Part shown: positions 62,720 through 64,000 of the stretch, piece by piece
Layout of the letters: every line of letters starts with the position of its first letter
Numbering within the stretch: the first letter of the stretch is position 1
Assembly: GCF_002903145.1 (NCBI RefSeq)
Contig: NZ_PPDJ01000008.1
Coordinates: 124,001 to 188,000 of the forward strand
DNA from: Halobacteriovorax sp. DA5
GTDB lineage: Bacteria; Bdellovibrionota; Bacteriovoracia; Bacteriovoracales; Bacteriovoracaceae
Reading direction: 5' to 3'
Length of the DNA stretch: 64,000 nucleotides
Position numbers and translations under genes: made by a program
Notes under the pieces: model-generated
Databases searched by the model: none
What the model was told of the DNA's origin: nothing
The model's input: the letters and a program-made list of their open reading frames with translations, nothing else

Positions 62720-64000
62720 TTATAAAGCTAAAATATAACCAAATAGTACTAAAATAATCATTGCGATGTAGAACTGGATCTTCCCGTTTTGGAAAGTTCT
62801 TAAGATAACGTTAAATAAACGTACACTTGCACCAGTACCATCTACCATCATTGTGTCGACAAATAAGTTATCGAACCACGCAGAAACTCTCATAATAAAC
62901 TTCGTAACTGAAGCCCAACCATCAACGGCGTATCTGTCATAGAATCCCATGTCAAACTTAGCTAATAGGTTGTTAAATGGAAGTAGTCCCTTCTTGATGA
63001 AACCACCAATATAAAGATCATCCATAAAGTATTTATTCTGTAGAGTTCTGTAATAACGGTTAAACGAATTAACCCAGAATCCTGGATTCCATTTACCCCA
63101 TAGGTACATCATCATCGCGATGAACACACCAGAAAAAGCAATCACAATCGACATACCAGCACCAATATAGTGAACCTGGTGGATGTGGTGTGCTTCTTCT
63201 TCAGAAAGTCCGTAAGTTGAGTCGTACTTAGAAGTTGTAAATGTACCTTTTTCACGTACATCAATTTGTCCAAGTTGCTCACGCTTATAATTTTCAAACT
63301 GACCTTTCTTAGGTTTTTGAATTAAAGTTTGGAACCACTCATATTTTCCGTTTGCTTTATCTGCAACTTTAACAAAACCTTGTCCTGTTAATGAACCAGA
63401 GAACCAAACACCAAGAGTAAATACCGCTAGGATAAGTAGAGGTACGTTTCTGTTCCAAGTAAGCTTTTCTTCATGACAGTGATCGTAAACTTCTTTGTCT
63501 CTTGGCTTACCGTGGAAAGCAAGGAACATCATACGACACATATAGAAAGCTGTAAGAAGTGCACCCATGAAACCAAGAACGGCCGGAGCGATCATTACTG
63601 GTGAGTGAAGTGCCTCAATTAAAGCATCTCCTAGAATTCTATCTTTCGATACGAAACCTGAGAAGAAAGGAATACCTGCAATTGCAAGAGTACAACACCA
63701 CATTGCAATCCAAGTAAATTTCATTTTATGTCTTAGACCACCCATTCTTGGCATCTCTTGTACGTGAGCATGCGTGTGGTGATCGTGAAGTGAGTGAATT
63801 ACAGAACCAGCAGCTAGGAATAAACATGCCTTGAAAACAGCGTGTGTAATCAGGTGCATGAATGCAGCATTATATGACCCAACACCAATACCAAGTACCA
63901 TGTAACCTAGTTGAGAGATTGTTGAGAAAGCTAGTACCGCTTTAAAGTCTGTTTGAACTAGTGCAATTGTTGCAGCACCGAAAGCAGTAATACCACCGAT
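62720..64000 (-). CDS. nuoL: NADH-quinone oxidoreductase subunit L (3' part)
   Basis: The C-terminal 426 residues; the frame stays open to the right edge, so the start is outside the window. QTDFKAVLAFSTISQLGYM and HAVFKACLFLAAGSVIH are diagnostic, with the long lateral-helix region and final helix towards the end. A soluble insertion with SEEEAHHIHQVHY lies between late helices. NuoL is the distal proton pump of complex I. The rest of the nuo operon presumably lies beyond position 64000. Confidence 0.96.
   Translation of the reverse strand: MGGITAFGAATIALVQTDFKAVLAFSTISQLGYMVLGIGVGSYNAAFMHLITHAVFKACLFLAAGSVIHSLHDHHTHAHVQEMPRMGGLRHKMKFTWIAMWCCTLAIAGIPFFSGFVSKDRILGDALIEALHSPVMIAPAVLGFMGALLTAFYMCRMMFLAFHGKPRDKEVYDHCHEEKLTWNRNVPLLILAVFTLGVWFSGSLTGQGFVKVADKANGKYEWFQTLIQKPKKGQFENYKREQLGQIDVREKGTFTTSKYDSTYGLSEEEAHHIHQVHYIGAGMSIVIAFSGVFIAMMMYLWGKWNPGFWVNSFNRYYRTLQNKYFMDDLYIGGFIKKGLLPFNNLLAKFDMGFYDRYAVDGWASVTKFIMRVSAWFDNLFVDTMMVDGTGASVRLFNVILRTFQNGKIQFYIAMIILVLFGYILAL

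Noticed and set aside
1..64000. CRISPR arrays, insertion sequences, prophage or integrative elements
   Set aside because: No regularly spaced repeats, transposase, integrase or phage structural genes were seen; the tRNA genes show no partial duplicates that would mark attachment sites.

Overview
The window is an AT-rich, gene-dense stretch of a Gram-negative, flagellated bacterium. Lipid A and heptose genes, an outer-membrane phospholipase and lipoproteins point to an outer membrane. Two flagellins and a chemotaxis receptor point to motility. A Myxococcus-type MglA GTPase with an MglB-like partner, a PASTA-tailed FtsI and two PilZ-type proteins together suggest a Bdellovibrionota organism, probably a marine Halobacteriovorax/Bacteriovorax-like predator. 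The taxon is an inference from gene content; no rRNA is present.

Layout. 1-5.1 kb (+): glycosyltransferase, a helical unknown, histidine kinase, receiver and NAD kinase, tightly packed. 5.1-9.3 kb (-): LpxH-like hydrolase, PilZ protein and two flagellins with hairpin-rich leaders and terminators. 9.0-13.7 kb (-): heptose adenylyltransferase, RDD protein, RsmE, PrmA and a peptide-binding protein. 13.8-17.0 kb (+): uridine kinase, RNase J and two small unknowns, closed by a bidirectional terminator. 17.1-33.2 kb (-): the division and cell wall (dcw) cluster rsmH-ftsL-ftsI-murE-murF-mraY-murD-x-ftsW-murC-murB-ftsQ-ftsA-ftsZ. It has no mraZ and no murG, an internal terminator after murD, an aberrant MurD and a secreted FtsQ-like protein. 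33.3-34.6 kb (+): a hydrolase-like protein. 34.5-40.4 kb (-): tadA-x-ffs(4.5S RNA)-dnaX-ybaB-recR-mglB-mglA, whose core has the same order as in Bacillus subtilis. 40.4-45.6 kb (-): a lipoprotein cluster including an LpoB-like PBP activator, TcdA and tRNA-Arg(ACG). 45.7-49.5 kb (+): PldA, a MipA/OmpV-like protein and a hemerythrin-tailed chemotaxis receptor. 49.5-51.2 kb (-): a lipoprotein hydrolase whose ribosome-binding site lies in a strong hairpin, and a beta-barrel protein. 51.2-51.5 kb: two tRNA-Ser genes. 51.5-64 kb (-): the 3' end of a complex I operon (nuoL, nuoM, nuoN), then a small membrane protein, six overlapping polytopic membrane genes and a giant GYF/TPR protein.

The most unusual element is the six-gene block at 54.7-59.3 kb. 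Sizes, membrane topology, gene order and local motif resemblance suggest a second, strongly diverged complex I membrane arm (H-J-K-L-M-N order) in which the K-like subunit has lost its membrane glutamates. No soluble redox subunits are visible beside it.

Functionally the window joins cell-wall growth (dcw cluster, LpoB-like protein), envelope biogenesis, motility and polarity (flagellins, chemotaxis receptor, MglAB), RNA processing (RNase J, TadA with its substrate tRNA-Arg(ACG), TcdA, 4.5S RNA) and respiration (complex I). I see no insertion sequences, prophage genes, CRISPR arrays or rRNA.
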